Positions 40,001-53,818 of a stretch of 64,000 bases of DNA are shown here, piece by piece. This DNA comes from Tetrahymena thermophila SB210. Taxonomy: Eukaryota > Ciliophora > Oligohymenophorea > Hymenostomatida > Tetrahymenidae. Below the pieces are notes generated by a model. It made no database searches. It was not told the DNA's origin and was given only the letters and a program-made list of their open reading frames with translations. Each line of letters begins with the position of its first letter. Positions within the stretch are counted from its first letter, which is position 1. The position numbers were made by a program, and so were the translations under genes. The stretch is taken from contig NW_002475927.1 in the NCBI RefSeq assembly GCF_000189635.1, forward strand, positions 62,001 to 126,000, in the 5' to 3' direction.

Positions 40001-41662
40001 AAGCTAGATAGCTAAAGAAGGTAAACTAGAATGACATAATCTCAGTCAAAAATTGCTTCATTTAATAATCTTAATCATTAATAAAAGCCAAATCACCATA
40101 AGTAAAAGGAAGAAATTAAAAAACACAAAGTTATTACAAATGACTTATATTTTAACAAGGATCCTCCTAAATTTAATGAAGAACCTGAAAAAATTGAACA
40201 ATTAAAATAGAAATACAAATTTATGAGAGATGATGAAGATGATGTTAAAGAATTGCAGTAGAAATAGGAAGTAAAGTATAAATTTATGAAAATACCTTTA
40301 GATTAACGAAGAGATTTAATTGATCTTGATATTTGTATGAAGAAAGTAATTTAAGAATAACTTGTTTCATAAACTGACCATGCAAAGTATCCATATATGC
40401 ACTGGCTTTGTGGAAAAACTTTATAATAGGTCAATATGGATAAAAAAGAGCTTTAATTTTCTAATTTAATGGTGCAATTTAAACAAAAAAATGGTAACGG
40501 TAAATCAATTCCTTAAATTCAATAAAAGGAAGATACTATGGTAGCTATATAAAGAGAGATTAAATAGTTTAACGAGTAGGCAACCATTTCTAGAATAAAA
40601 GAAAAGGTAAAATTCAACTAATCTGGAAATAAGATTCACGACAGTAAAGCATTTGAAAAAATATTTAATTCAAAGCCTGAGAGCTAATAACCTACAAAAC
40701 CTGAATAACATCTTGATGTAGAAGCAAAATAAAATATAAATTTGAGATCTAAACTGATGTAAGCAGCTTAGAATCAAAAGTAAATAGATGAAGGATTAGC
40801 TTAAAGCTCTTTAGATGGTAAAAATTCAGACAAAAAAAGAGCTGTATCCTTATTAAGCAGTATTTAAGAATAAAAGTAAAACTAATAAATTAAAAACCGG
40901 TCTAATAATTCTGATCATAAAAAGATCAAATAGAACTAAAATATAAATATGCAACTAGTAGAAAATAGTGAGCAACAGAAGCTATTTGACTATTAGCAAT
41001 AAATTGAAAAGGCTGATTATGCATTGAAGTAAATTGTACTCTCAAATGAGCAAGAAAGAGAAAACATCAATAAACAAATAGAGAATCTACAAAGCAAGCA
41101 CACTAAAATAGGCGTAAAAGAATTAGTTTAAACTCTGACTAAAAAAGAAGAAGAAGCATATATATCACATAAATCAATTTTAAATGAAAACGATGAAACT
41201 GATATTACTCATTCATATGATGATTTGGATGTTAAATAAATCAGTAATAATAATAGACACTAAAAAATGAAATACTAATTAAATGCCTAAAAGCAAAATT
41301 CACAAAAAGATAAAATTCTCGCTTCATCAAAGACATTCAGCCATGTAAATCCAAATTATTTTAATTTGAGCTATTTGAAAAAAGAATTTGGGGATTAGCT
41401 TTATTCATCTGATCATAAGTAATCAAATATTGCATTTGAAGTTGATAAATTTTTGAATCTTGCTTGCTCAACTAAAAATCTTTCACAATAAAGAATGCTC
41501 AAGTAAAACTAATTTAGCTTTGCAGAAGCCGCTTTACTAGCTAAGTTAAAAAATATGGATAATAGTGGGGGGAGCTCTACAAAGCATGGAAATAAAAACG
41601 GGAAAGCAACAGGAAGCATGCCAAGAAGATATACACTTCTTTCCTAGTAAAAAAATGTTTGA
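37032..41662 (+). CDS. Large Q/N-rich protein with TPR-like helices
   Basis: Exons 37032-37595, 37686-38107 and 38221-41662 give 1475 residues. After an S/Q-rich start the first 450 residues are helical; a very acidic run (about 37855-37890) separates two parts. Around the second intron the helices look TPR-like: IELTRGNIHLEQNQIEEANI and then MQNQFSKALETIQLANW. The remaining thousand residues are S/N/Q-rich low complexity with short ordered islands (two copies of KYKFM, near 40217 and 40276) and a late coiled coil. No catalytic motif, signal peptide or membrane helix is visible. The function is unknown; the TPR region suggests protein binding. Both introns are supported by frame and phase. 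Confidence 0.78.
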
Positions 41663-44600
41663 TTAAAATGTAAAAATTTGATAAATAAACAAGTAAATCA
41701 CATTTTTTGATATTTATTAAGAAATAAATATGTTAATTAGTATATGAGTTGAGTGGTATACTAAATAGTATTTTGGTAAAAATAATATTTTGTTATAGTA
41801 AATTACTTTTGAATTTTATAACTATATCTTATTTATCAGTAAATTTTAATACAACTTTATCCATGAAATTTCTATGAAATAAGTATGTGTCAATATTTAA
41901 TCACAAATCTGAAATATTTTTTTGTAAATCAAGTATTATCATCTGTAATTATAAAAAAATATTGTAAGGACAAAAATCAAAGAGTGGAAGGAAATTGATT
42001 CGTCTTTCAAAAATATGAAATTACTATATTATTATAAATTTATAATGAAAATTTGATATTTAAAAGCATTTATCAGATATAAAATCTAAAAAAAAATTCA
42101 CAGTTTTTTATTATTTTTGATTAATCAAGTAACTTAATTTTTATAATCCTCTATTTATGTAAATTGGTAAAATATATCTTATAATTTAAAATAAAATGAG
42201 TTAAAATACTATTGAATTTTTTAAGCTCATCGTTTAGAAATACTTATTTGTATATTTTTAAAAAGCTAACTCTATATTTTTTAAGACTATTGATTAGCAA
42301 AATTAGAACTGTTCATTTCTTGAAGAGGATTTTATTAACTAATTAATTATCTAGCTGCACATTATATTTTTCACGATATATAGATTACATAAAATCAAAA
42401 TTTTAATAATCAAACTTTAATGAAACAAGAGTAGAATTGTGGTTATTTTCAAATAGATAACTAAATCTATTTGAAAAAACTAAGATAAAAGGAATGAAAG
42501 AGTAATTAACCTAATTAGATAATTTTTTTTACAAAATAAATAAAAAATTCCCCATTCATGTTGAATATAAGATCACCTACAGAATTAGCAGTATAAGGAC
42601 ATCAATTTAAATTAAGAAAGTAACTTAAATTTAATACTTTCTGGCCATTAATATAAAATTAGGTTTTTATTTTGTAAAATATGCAATTAAAAGTCATTTA
42701 CAAGCAGATTTTTTTATTAAATTTAACATTGAAAAATTTAATTTTGCAATTTTAGATTGATTTATTCGTAATATCTGAATGTTTTGATCAAGTATCCTTG
42801 ATTAAATGAATAAATAATAAATATCTCATAAAGAGAAATATTTAACAGAAAAAAATCAACAATTTTATATTCAAAAAATCATTTCCATTTTTATCTTCAT
42901 ATTTTAAAATAACTATTTGAGAAATTCAGTAATAATTTAGTTTTCTGTCGATATTTTAATTTACATTTTTTGTTTATAACTTACATTAAGTTCGAGTCTT
43001 TGCTTTTTAGTTTGCATATTTTGAAAATTGGGAACAAAATGATCTAATTAAGTTGAAAGATATAAGTAGGTAGGTACTATTTTATTTACAATCAAAACGA
43101 ATTTTTCAATATAATCTGTAGCAAACCTTTTCTAAATCATTTTACACTAGCGGCTCTTTAGAGATAGTTTTAAATAATATAGAATATTTTGAACTAAAAT
43201 TTGTAAATATTTATTTAAAAATACGAAGTAAAACTAGTGGTAAATCAACTTTTTTCTTTAAATTAAAAAATATTCCTTACTTTATGGAGAAATTATTAGC
43301 ATAACTTAAAATTTTAAGAAGGAATTAATCATAAATTCAAAATAGGATTTCCAGTATAGATCTTTCTCGATTAGCTTCTACATCTTACAAATTATAGACC
43401 ATCATATTTTATAACTTTTTTTAATATGCTTAATAATTTTTTTCAAAATAAGATAGATAAAATAAGACTAATAAAAACTATATTCAAACAAACTATGGTT
43501 TCTTCAAGCAAAGATTAATTATATTTTCTTAATTTTAAATTATAGGGTTCTAAATAATTTACAGTTGTATTGGGAAAAAGTATTCAAATAAAATGTGTAT
43601 CATATTTTTTCGCCTTTAGCAAAGGAACTTTTTTTGTAATGTAATACTTAATTAAATTTTTGAAATTAAGAAACAGTTCAAATCGCACCTTTCTTTTATC
43701 TTAATTTAATAAATGGAATTTCTTGGTTTGATTGGCATAAAAATTATATATTTATTCAAATTTTATAGATTTAAATTATAATCTTTATGATCTTTTTTTA
43801 CCTTTCACCTGATTTTAGCTTTTTTAGCTTTATTAATTGAAATATAGCCAAAAACTTAAACCCTAATGTCTGCCTGATACAACAGATAACAAAATGAGAA
43901 TACCTCACATATTTGAATACTCATCTGCACGCAATGAAAAAAATATAAATGATCTTTTCATAGATTATTAATTTTACTATTTATTAGCTTACATGCTTTT
44001 TTAATTGATTTGTAATTGATGATACAACAAAAATATAAATTTTTTTTCTAGTTTATTGGCAAGTCATTTAAGTAATTAATAGATCGTATTAACAGAAAGT
44101 GATGAGAGATGCAGTTATATAAGTAAAGTCTGGGTTAAATCGATATCCTTTAAAAATTTAACAAAAATATCTAAAATTTAGTTAAAAAATAGTTAAGGAT
44201 ATTTGAGGATGGCTAATAGAACATGTTGTAATTTCAATTTTTTAATTGATGAAAAAAAATATGTTTCTTTCAAGCTTGTCTAGGAAAATCTATGACTAAT
44301 ACTTGAAGTTGAAAATAAAAAAGTAATTAATATTATGTATGAAAAAATTAGTCAGAGTTTCTTTAAACCTGATGTAGATTTGTTATGAACCAGAAACATA
44401 AGGTAAGGAGATTTAAATTAATGTATGGAAACTGGTACATTGATTTCTTTTTACCCAAAAAATAAAAACTCGAGAAAAAAAACACTTTTACTTGATTTTT
44501 ATGTTTAAATAGATGGGGGATATTTAAATAAATTAAAATCGAGATTTTCTCTATTGCTTGTATAAAAAATACACTACCCATTATTATAAGTATGCCAACA

Positions 44601-46294
44601 GTAGTACTATCACCTCTATTAGTTTTTCACTTTTATATCACTTTCCTTTCATATTAAAGTAAGCCAAATTTTTTGTTATATTTTATACAAAGAAATGCAG
44701 CTAATTTTTTAATGTTTAAACTGAAATCATTATCACTGAGAAGAAGAAAGACAATTTATAATTAAATATAGCTACTAAATGCGCTTGTAATTGTTGAATT
44801 GGTGAAATAATAATATTTTTTACATAGAAAGGCTCTCATTAAGATTTCTTTATTTTCACTTGCTTTAATTTGAACTAAAGTTTTATAATTTGTAATTTCG
44901 CTAACATTATTTCTTTATTGCGATCTATAAATAAAATAAGGAATTACCACAATTCATTCACTCTAAGCTCTTTAGAATTCTTAGAAGTTTTTAATTTTAT
45001 CTTTCATTTGCAATAATATAAATGAATTTCAGTCTTTTTCTGAATTTTAAAAAAAAGATAGATTTTTAAGTTTAAATTTGATAACAAAAAAGCAAAAATT
45101 TAAATGTATTTTTATAATTAATGTACCAAAAAATTAAAAAGTAAAAAAACTGTATTTTATCATAAATAAACACACAACAATAATACACTCTTTCTGAAAA
45201 ATAAGTAGCTTTAATTTTATCATGAAAGGATTTTCAGCAATTTTTAGCAACTATCAGTGAAAAGTATTCTTTTTTGTATGATTAAAAATATTAGCTTTCT
45301 TTTTTTTTAGTTTTTTTGTAAGTTGATGAGCGAAGTGTGTAAATTAAAGTAAAAGAATAAATTTTCATGAGGTTTTATAAGATTTAATTATGAGTAAATG
45401 AAGATACAATTCTGAAGGTAGTGAAATGAAATTTATAAATTTGAAGAATTTATTGATTTTTATAGCCTAACATTCATGGTCAATTTAAATATCAATTACC
45501 AAAAGTAAAAACAATTAAGAAATTAAGTTAGTAAGTTTTTAATGATAATAATAAAAAATTAGGCAAATGAAAGAGGTGGGAATTAAAAAGATATTTAAAG
45601 GTTGATGGATGGACAGATAGAAAAAGAATTAAATGGTAAAGAAAAAAATCAATCAGCTAACAAAAAAAGACTATATGGTAAAAAGAGGTGAATAGATACA
45701 ATAAATTAAAAACAAATGATAGATTAATAATTTCGAATTGATGATACCAAAATATTTACATATACTATTATGGGGATTTAATTAAAGTAAAATTACGATA
45801 TTTAATACCTTTGCTAAGAGTTTGTTAAAAAAAGTCAATTATCTGATCGATAAATCAGTCTACAAACAATTCTTTACAAAAAAAGAAAATATATAAATAA
45901 TAATTAAATAAAACTAAAAATTCTCAAAAAAGAAAGAAATCTTTGAGTATCAAAACCTAAAAATATCAATCAATTAACTAATAAATATTGCTTAAATAAA
46001 TACACAAAAAAACAAACAAGCTCATTTTATTTCGTATTCACATTGAATAAAGGAATATACCGAACACTTTTTATTTGCTTTTTCACTTATTTTGTTTCAG
46101 GTTCAATCAAACAACCTCCTTATATTTCTTGTTGGCTACCTCAAAGAACTATTTAAAGTATATTCTTCAACCAATTAGGGCTTTACGACAAATTTAAAGG
46201 GTTATAGAAAAACTTCATTTCTGAAATCTACAAAATTAGCTGAGTAAATTGTTATACTATTTTGAAATTTGCTGATTTACAATAAAAGAACCAA
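41663..46294. other. Long region without a supported gene
   Basis: A 4.6-kb AT-rich stretch between two plus-strand genes, much longer than most spacers in this window. One minus-strand frame (44581 to about 44274, 102 codons to TGA) starts with an ATG but is unusually F/I/L-rich and uses almost no Gln codons, so I do not call it. A plus-strand 28-codon frame near 44210 is too short. No tRNA-like structure or repeat was found. An unannotated ncRNA or a diverged gene cannot be excluded. Confidence 0.45.
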
Positions 46295-48522
46295 ATGAGT
46301 ATCCCTTCATTAATGGAAATCAATATGCTCTAACACTCATAATTTTCACCTGCAACAGACCTGCTAGCAAAAAGTCTACAGAATATATAAGCCAGTTCAT
46401 AATTATAAAACAATATTTTGCTTTAATAACAAGATTCCTCCACACAATCCTCTTCTTCCTCTCTTTAATAATCATTTTTGGGATAAAATTCTTTTTTATA
46501 ATAGGCTATTAACAATATATCAACCTAACCCTTAGCATAAACTTCTTAATAGTAATTTTAAATTCAATAAGCTTTGTAGCCTTAGTTTAACCCCTACTTA
46601 TAAAATCTTAGTCTAAATGACATCTAATTATTAAAAAATTCATTACAATAATCTTAATAAGTTTAGTAAAATAACCTATACAATCTCAATAAAAACTAGA
46701 ATTTAACTTTTAATCCACTGTTGAAGAAGGAAGATAATGGTTTATCTTTTGGATAAAATCAACTTTTCTAAATTTAAGATTTAAATACTGACTAAATGAA
46801 TTAACAACTATTATAAAGCTAACTAATCTAGCTAAAAAATAAGCAACTACTAGAAAATACATAATTGCCCTTAATGCACTTATTACAATAGCAATAACAA
46901 CAATAACAGCAATAAATATAATAATAGTAATAACAACAGTAATAAAATTAATAAATGTATAATATGCTTTATGCCTAACAGCTTCTTGCTTAATAATAAA
47001 TACATTAATAGCAGATTTTAAATCCTAGAAATACAATAGAATAAAATGAAATTCTTTTTAGAAATAACCGCATACTCTCTAACTAGGGCTTACAAAGTGA
47101 TTAGGTTTCTTCAGAAATGCGCTTCTTCAACAAAAAATAAGAAGCTTGTATTCAAGATAAAGCAATATGCTTTGAATCTCCAAATTTATCCTGTACAACA
47201 CTTCCCGCTGCTAGAAATTCTTTTTCGAATATCTCGTAATCTACTTCCTCTTCATAAATTAATCTAGCTCTCTATCCTTAGACTTCACCTTTAATTTAGG
47301 TAATTTAATTGATAATAAAATAGAAAGATATAATTCTTGTTGGCATTCTAATTTCAAAATTATTTATTTATTGATTTGAGTAAAAATGGTATAGGAAATA
47401 AAGGTCAAAATATTTAATTATTTATTTATTTACTCTATCACTCTCCCCACTCACTTCTTTTAGATAGACATTAATTTTGTAGACAAAATTTCTCAGAAAT
47501 TTTAATTAAAAGTGAACCAAATTTTAATTTTATTTCCTAGTTAATTAATATCAAAGTTGTAAATTATGGCTAGGTATCACACTAATTAAATAATTTCTAA
47601 CACTTTGTTAAATTTTTAACCCCACCTGCTTTTTATCATAACTCATTTTAAAATTGGATCTAGAAATAGAATACCAAACAAACAAACTAACTAACACATA
47701 TCCTTATTTCAGAAACTTTTCTATTACAGTCTATTTTTTGACACCTTCAACATATTCATTTTGACAAATTAATAAATTTGTGAGATTTTAAGTAAAAATT
47801 ATCTTTTCATTTTTCACTCCTGCATGAATGAATGCCATTCATTTTCTAGCGATTTTTATTTCTAGTTTAAATTTTTGTAAAATAAATATTAAATAAGAAT
47901 TAATTTTATAAAATAGAATATTAAATCAGAACAAGGTACTCAATATCCTCAATTGAATTTTCTTGTCCTTTAACAGTTATAATAATAACAGCTTAGTTCA
48001 TATCCACAAATTTAATAAAACTAGCTCTAATTTAACAAGTTAGGATAATAAAAAATAGACTTCCCATCTTACAACGAGGAATCTCGCAACTCTAAGCAAA
48101 AGAAGAAGTCAAATCCTAAGAGAAATACTATCAAAAATTTAGGAAATTAAATAATATCCTTCATGTGTAATAAGAAATCGATAAAAATAATACAAAAAAT
48201 ACCTTAGATTGAATTCGAAGAAAAGGAGTTTGACGAATTTAAGAAATTTTGTGAATAATACAAAAATAAGATGTTGAAAATAGCTGATTTGAGAAATATA
48301 TGGATTTCAAACAAATAAAATGTAGATGATAAGACCTCAAAGTATCACAAAATAATTAGAGTGCTCTCTAGATTCTATTTAAATAATGAAGCGATTCCAA
48401 AATTATTAACATCAAATAAACTTAAAGACAGAAAAATTCATCTATCAATAAGAAGAATACTAGTAGAAAAGTTAAAAGACCCTGAATCTTTTACAACCTT
48501 AAACTAATACTCAAAAAAATGA
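46295..48522 (+). CDS. Polyglutamine protein with basic C-terminal domain
   Basis: Exons 46295-47299 and 47977-48522, phase 0, give 516 residues; the 677-bp intron is the longest used here. Exon 1 is dominated by Q/N/L/S low complexity with near-pure Gln runs at about 46890-46960. Exon 2 begins Q/S-rich, then has a basic patch (KQKKKSNPKRN) and a folded-looking domain of about 110 residues: EFDEFKKFCEQYKNK, then IADLRNIWISNK, IIRVLSRFYLNNEAIPKLL and a basic ending LSIRRILVEKLKDPESF. The basic patch suggests nuclear location or nucleic-acid binding. I do not recognise the domain. A further hidden exon inside the long intron cannot be ruled out. Confidence 0.75.
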
Positions 48523-49799
48523 AAAAAATTTTGTATCATTATTTAATAACTCATTCAATAATAATAAATCAAAAATAAACAAAAAATTTGTTGCTGGTCT
48601 TTTAAAAAAATGTAATTTTCAACTGAAATTCATAGAATTAATAAAAATGTAAAAAGAAACAATTTCTTTGCTAAAGTATCATTTATAAAATTTAATTAAT
48701 ATATTATGATCACTCTGGCTGATATAATAAAAGCGAAATGAGATTGGTTGGTTAAAATTCAATTGAATGAGTTGCCAAGTGAGAGTAATTACACCAAAAT
48801 TCATAAATTAATTAAGAGAATAAGTGTAACAATCATTTAGGCAATTATTATCCAAAAATTTCAAAGATTTTCAATTTGATGATGCTTCAGCTCAAATAAG
48901 TTTCTTTAGGAAATTCTATTAATCAATTATCATCACCAAAAGAGCTAACAACAGATCAACATTAAAATGTATGTAGGTACTTTATAACTAATATTAAAAT
49001 AATTAATATTTATTAAAATAACAAAACTTATAATAATAAAAATTACTTTACCCTATTTAGGGATTAATAAACTACATTATTTATATACTTTTATTTCATA
49101 ATATATACATATATAAATAATATACAAATCGTTTTGGGATTTATTTAATTAAGTAAAAAATATCTTCATTTAGCCAAAACATATTTTTTGTAGATATTAC
49201 AAAAATAAATTGTTTAGAAATTACAATTTAATTAATTTACATCATTTTTTCTATTTTTTGATTATTTTTTTGGAAAAATTCAAAAAGTTATTATCATCAA
49301 TAAAATAATTGGTGTTAGTAAAAATGTAATTGCATAATTATTCTTATCCAAAATCCTCAGTTCAAATTGGTACTAGTGAAAAATGATCAAAGAATGAATA
49401 TCAAACTATTATTCTAAACTTGTATTTGAATTTTAAAATTTATTAAAAGAAAATACTTTAAAATTTATTTGCAACACTTAAAAATAAAATTTTAGTTTAA
49501 ATTGACTAATCGTAGTCTTAAGCAAAAAAACTACTATGTAATTATAAGCTTTTTATTCTAAAAAATAATTAATTTAACTAAGAAAAAATTGATTGATCAT
49601 ATTTAATTAATGAAAAAAAATAAAATTTAAAATACGTAAAAGATATATAAATTTACTTATTTACTTTCTTATAAACAATTATGATATATAAAATTTAATT
49701 TAGTAATTTTTTTAAAAATGTTTTACAAAACTATTTTAGTTACTTTTTAAATCTTCAAATAAATTATTAATGTTTTTTACTTTCTAAAAAATAATCTTT
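48523..49799. other. Convergent intergenic region
   Basis: AT-rich 1.3-kb spacer between the 3' ends of the polyglutamine gene (+) and the B-box gene (-). No supported feature. Confidence 0.5.
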
Positions 49800-52700
49800 T
49801 CAAGAGATTTCATCAGATTCCATAGGACTGAATTAAACTATAGGAGAATATAATGGAGATTAATCGTCATATTAGGACTAATTTTATTCATCCAAAGAAG
49901 AGACATTGTCAATTTAATATGATCTTTCTATAGGATTGTATATCTAGTTTTCATAAGATTTTAAATAATTATTATGTTTACTATTTTATGGTTCGTCATC
50001 AATAATTTAAAATTTTAAGCGCTTTGTGCTTGAACTTTGCTAATATTTGTCACTGTTCTACTGCTCTTCTCTAATTTTTCTTTCGAGCTGCTCTCTTAGG
50101 GAGTTGCTAAATTCGATTTATTATTGAATTTACTCTAAACCTTAAGATATTTCACTTTATAGTTTGAAATTATTAACACAATCTTATTATTATGGTTATT
50201 GAATTTTGCTTTTATTTAAAACTCTTTCATCATTTTGCATGAAAGTATGTGGGTTAGAATAGTTAGTATTTTTTGAGGATGTGTTAGTGTTCCTAAAGTT
50301 TAAGGACTGCTTACTGCTATTAATATTAATTTATTCTTCAAAAGGTGTAGAAGTATCTAAGCTATTTTGCTTTTAATTATATGCTGACTAATAATTTTAT
50401 TAATATGGTCTTATCAAGGAATTGTGACGAGCTATTACTGATTACTAATTTGGTTTTTAAGGAACTTGGAATGGGTCTTAAGATGATTAGAAATTATTTT
50501 AGATTTTCAATTAACTTTAAGAAAATTCTGATTAAAACCTTTCTGAGTATCTTCCATGTCTCTGTTAATTGTTATTATTTAAATTAACATCACTCAAAAG
50601 AGTATTATAATTATTAGGTTGTTGCAAATTTGGATTCTAATATTAATTATATTAAAATTATGTATTATTAAAGTGTCTCTAATTGTTAAAATTGTTATAA
50701 ACTTAAGATTATTATTAGCTATTTTAAATATTGCTAGTTTTCATTTATAAATTTATTAAGCTTAAATCTTTTTTATTTGATAAAGTTGAGTTTTATGATT
50801 GGAAAGCACTCATACTTTACTAAAATGACTAAGATTCTTAGCTTCCTTCAAATTTACTATTATTATTTTAAGATTTTTATTCATATTCAAATTGGCTATG
50901 AATATTATTTTTCATTTAATTTATTCCAAAATTGTTATTTTTTACAATTTAGTTTTAATTAAAATTATATTATTGAGATTTTAATTCTGAGTTTGTATAA
51001 GCACCTTCATAAATTTAGTTTGTTTTTAATTTCTTTTTAGTCTGATTAATTGTGATTCCATTTGAAAAATGCTGAAGATCAGGAGACTGGTCCCTTTCAA
51101 ATTGTTAAACAGCTTCTTATTTATTAGGTGAAATAGCTGTATTTAAAATTTTAGATGAATAGATACCTGTTTTCTAGTTGTACCCTAAAGAGTCTTTCAA
51201 CAGATTTGGTTAATTTATATTACTACTTTGCTTATTTAGATTCTATTATTAATTGCTTTTCATTTAGCTTAGCAGATTCTGAAAATTAGATTCTTTGTTA
51301 AACTTTGTGTCTGATAACTGCTATTGTTTACCTTTCTCAGCAGAGTTTTATAATTATGAATTTGTTCCTTTGAATTGACCTTTTTTATTTGCAGGGTTGC
51401 AGCTTGAGTATTAGAATTGCTTTACACTACTACTTTGATCAGGATTTACATCATTAAGCTTTATCATACTTAACTTTTTTTCTTCTTCAACTTACTTTAG
51501 CTTAAGTTACATCTGCTCTTACTCAATTAAATCATGCTATTACCTAAGTTTTTTCAATTTTTTTGAAAGCCTTTTTCTTAATCTTTTTTCTTTTTTTCTA
51601 TCTACTTCTTAACCATAAGTTTACTGTATTTGGGACTGTCCTTCGTTTTGAAGTGTTTAAAAACTTTTTTATGCAGAAGATTAAAATCCATTTAAGTTTA
51701 AATTTTAACCACATTTATTATAATTCTATCTATAGAAGCTTTACTAGTTGTTATTCTCTTTATCTTATTCATAAATTTCTTCTCCAAACTAAATTAGATC
51801 TTCATCTTTTTCCAGAAAATCGTTACTGTCATAATCTTCATTATCATACAATGTGACATTATCATCATCTTCTTCTTCATCATCTTATTAGCCCAATTTT
51901 TTTAAATTAAAATCTTCTTATCCAATTTATCTCCTTTCTTTTGCTAAAAACTATCCTCTATCAATCAGATCGTAATCTTCGTTATCAAGCCATTCAATAT
52001 TATTTTCTTAAATTATTTCTTTTGCTGTTTAGTGTAACTCATCTTCAGCATTTTAAGGCTTGCTAATTGGGGATAAATTACCACCAATATTTTTAATTTT
52101 GCTACTATTCTCTGATAATTTAGGCGTAAAATTATCAAAATTTAAACTATCTGTTTAAAATTTCATCTATATCTTACTTTTTTGGTTTTCCAAATCTTCA
52201 TTTTTATTGGCTGGAACATTTTAGCTGTTTGTTACAAAAACAATATTGCTTGTTTAATTTGTTGTTTATATAAAAACTCTTTTTTCTTGAGGGGATATTT
52301 TTTTAGAACTTGATGATTAAGGAAATACTGAACTAAAAGCTGGAGGAGCTTCTTTTTTCTTATAAGAATTTATCGAGGCAGAATCATTTTCATTAGCTAC
52401 TGATTAAGGAGTTTAGCATTTCACTGCAGAAAGAATACTATATCCTTTTATTGCACTGTTTGCAGCTGATTTATTATTCAAATTATCACTTTTTAACTTT
52501 TAGTCGCTATAAACATATGAGTTTGTTTGAGCTGTGCTTAAATTACCAAGCTTTAAATTAGAAAAACCACCACTATTATTTTAATTAAAATTTTATTTTG
52601 ATGCTGTAGGAGTGGAGTTGTTATTTATAGCAGGATTTAAATTTTGAATTTCTACAAGTCTCTGCTTTGTTATATTCTGCTACTATGTGTTATTTTCCTA

Positions 52701-53818
52701 TTCAGAATGTTATTCTTATTAATTCTTACCACTCTTCGCGCCAGATGAAAAAAGTTTTGATATTTAATCAAATGCATTAAGATCTAATGTTTTAGTATTT
52801 TTTTCCTGGTTTAAATTTTCTGTGGATTGTTTATCATTATTTTATTGAGCTTACTTATTGCTCTACTAAATGTATTCATTCAGCTTTTGCTATTTATTAT
52901 TAAGCAATAAATTTAAATATTTTATCAATCATACTTAAAATGAATCAAAAAAACAGTAAATTACATGAATGTGATATGAAATGTCTCTATCAAACAATTG
53001 AATTATTTTCTATGTTTCTTAATTTAACTTTGCAAAAATAAAGTCTAATTCTTTTAATTATATGTCTTCTTCTTTCTTAGTAACTTCGTACTGCTTCATA
53101 ACACTCTGATTCTTTTACAAACCTTCTTAAACTTCTTTAAGCAAAACTTCAAATTCAGCCTAATTTGAGTAATTATTCCCCTCTAATGTGAATATTCTTT
53201 ACATAATAAACTTTAAATTTAAAACAATTAAAATCAGAATTAGTTTCTATAATAAAAATAATATTAAATTTTATTTTGCTATCCACTTAAAATATTAAAA
53301 TACTCATTTTGTTAAGATTTTTAATATGCAGTTTATTATGATTAAATTACCTCTTATTGTTGAAGATTCTATGTAATGAGGCGTTAATTAAGAGCTTTGT
53401 CACTGCTTTCACTTAATTCTTTTAGTTTTATTAGTTAAGTATAATTAGATATCTTTTAGCTTATCTTTGATAAGCATTGCAAAATATTATTTTTCTTTTA
53501 TTCGTAAACATTATAATTAGGAGATTGTTTGTTAATGTCATAAATATTAGATTTAGATTCAGATTTTGCTTATTTAATAAACTACTCTATTGAAATCACT
53601 TAGTGGTTTTAATGGCTACTCTAAACACACTTGCAGCATAATAAAATAGAATTAGAGGACATCATTTTGCCGGTAGACTTTTTCCCATTCTAAGATGATA
53701 CATTCTCTATAGACTATTTACAATTTTTATCTACACATAAATGAGTTATTGGCTGATTTCCATGTAAAACATTCATTTCACATTTAAAATTTATAAATTT
53801 TTGAAAAAGCTAGTTCAT
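49800..53818 (-). CDS. B-box-type zinc-finger protein with long Q/N/S-rich tail
   Basis: Three minus-strand exons (53818-53351, 53210-52965, 52889-49800), all phase 0, give 1267 residues. The N-terminus resembles the ciliate B-box zinc finger: C13, H19, then THLCVDKNC (C28, C33), a disordered insert, LLCCKC (C61-C64) and SSHQNHQVI (H69, H72). A coiled coil of about 130 residues follows, the usual B-box plus coiled-coil order of TRIM-like proteins, without a RING. The last 1000 residues are low-complexity Q/N/S with acidic patches (EDEEEDDDNV-type runs near 51880) and a K/E-rich helix near 51480-51580. It may be a scaffold or ubiquitin-pathway adaptor, by analogy only. The start is the ATG just before the zinc finger. 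Plus-strand ORFs in this region are shadows. Confidence 0.8.

Noticed and set aside
44274-44581. Minus-strand frame of about 100 codons starting with ATG
   Set aside because: Composition is F/I/L-heavy with almost no Gln codons, unlike every real gene here. No homology or neighbouring exon is visible.
46081-46130. Sequence with GGTTCAA resembling a tRNA B box
   Set aside because: No matching A box, no acceptor or anticodon stems could be formed, and the region is the leader of the polyglutamine gene.
50381-51856. Several plus-strand frames
   Set aside because: Shadows of the long minus-strand exon of the B-box gene, which reads continuously in Q/N/S-rich protein.
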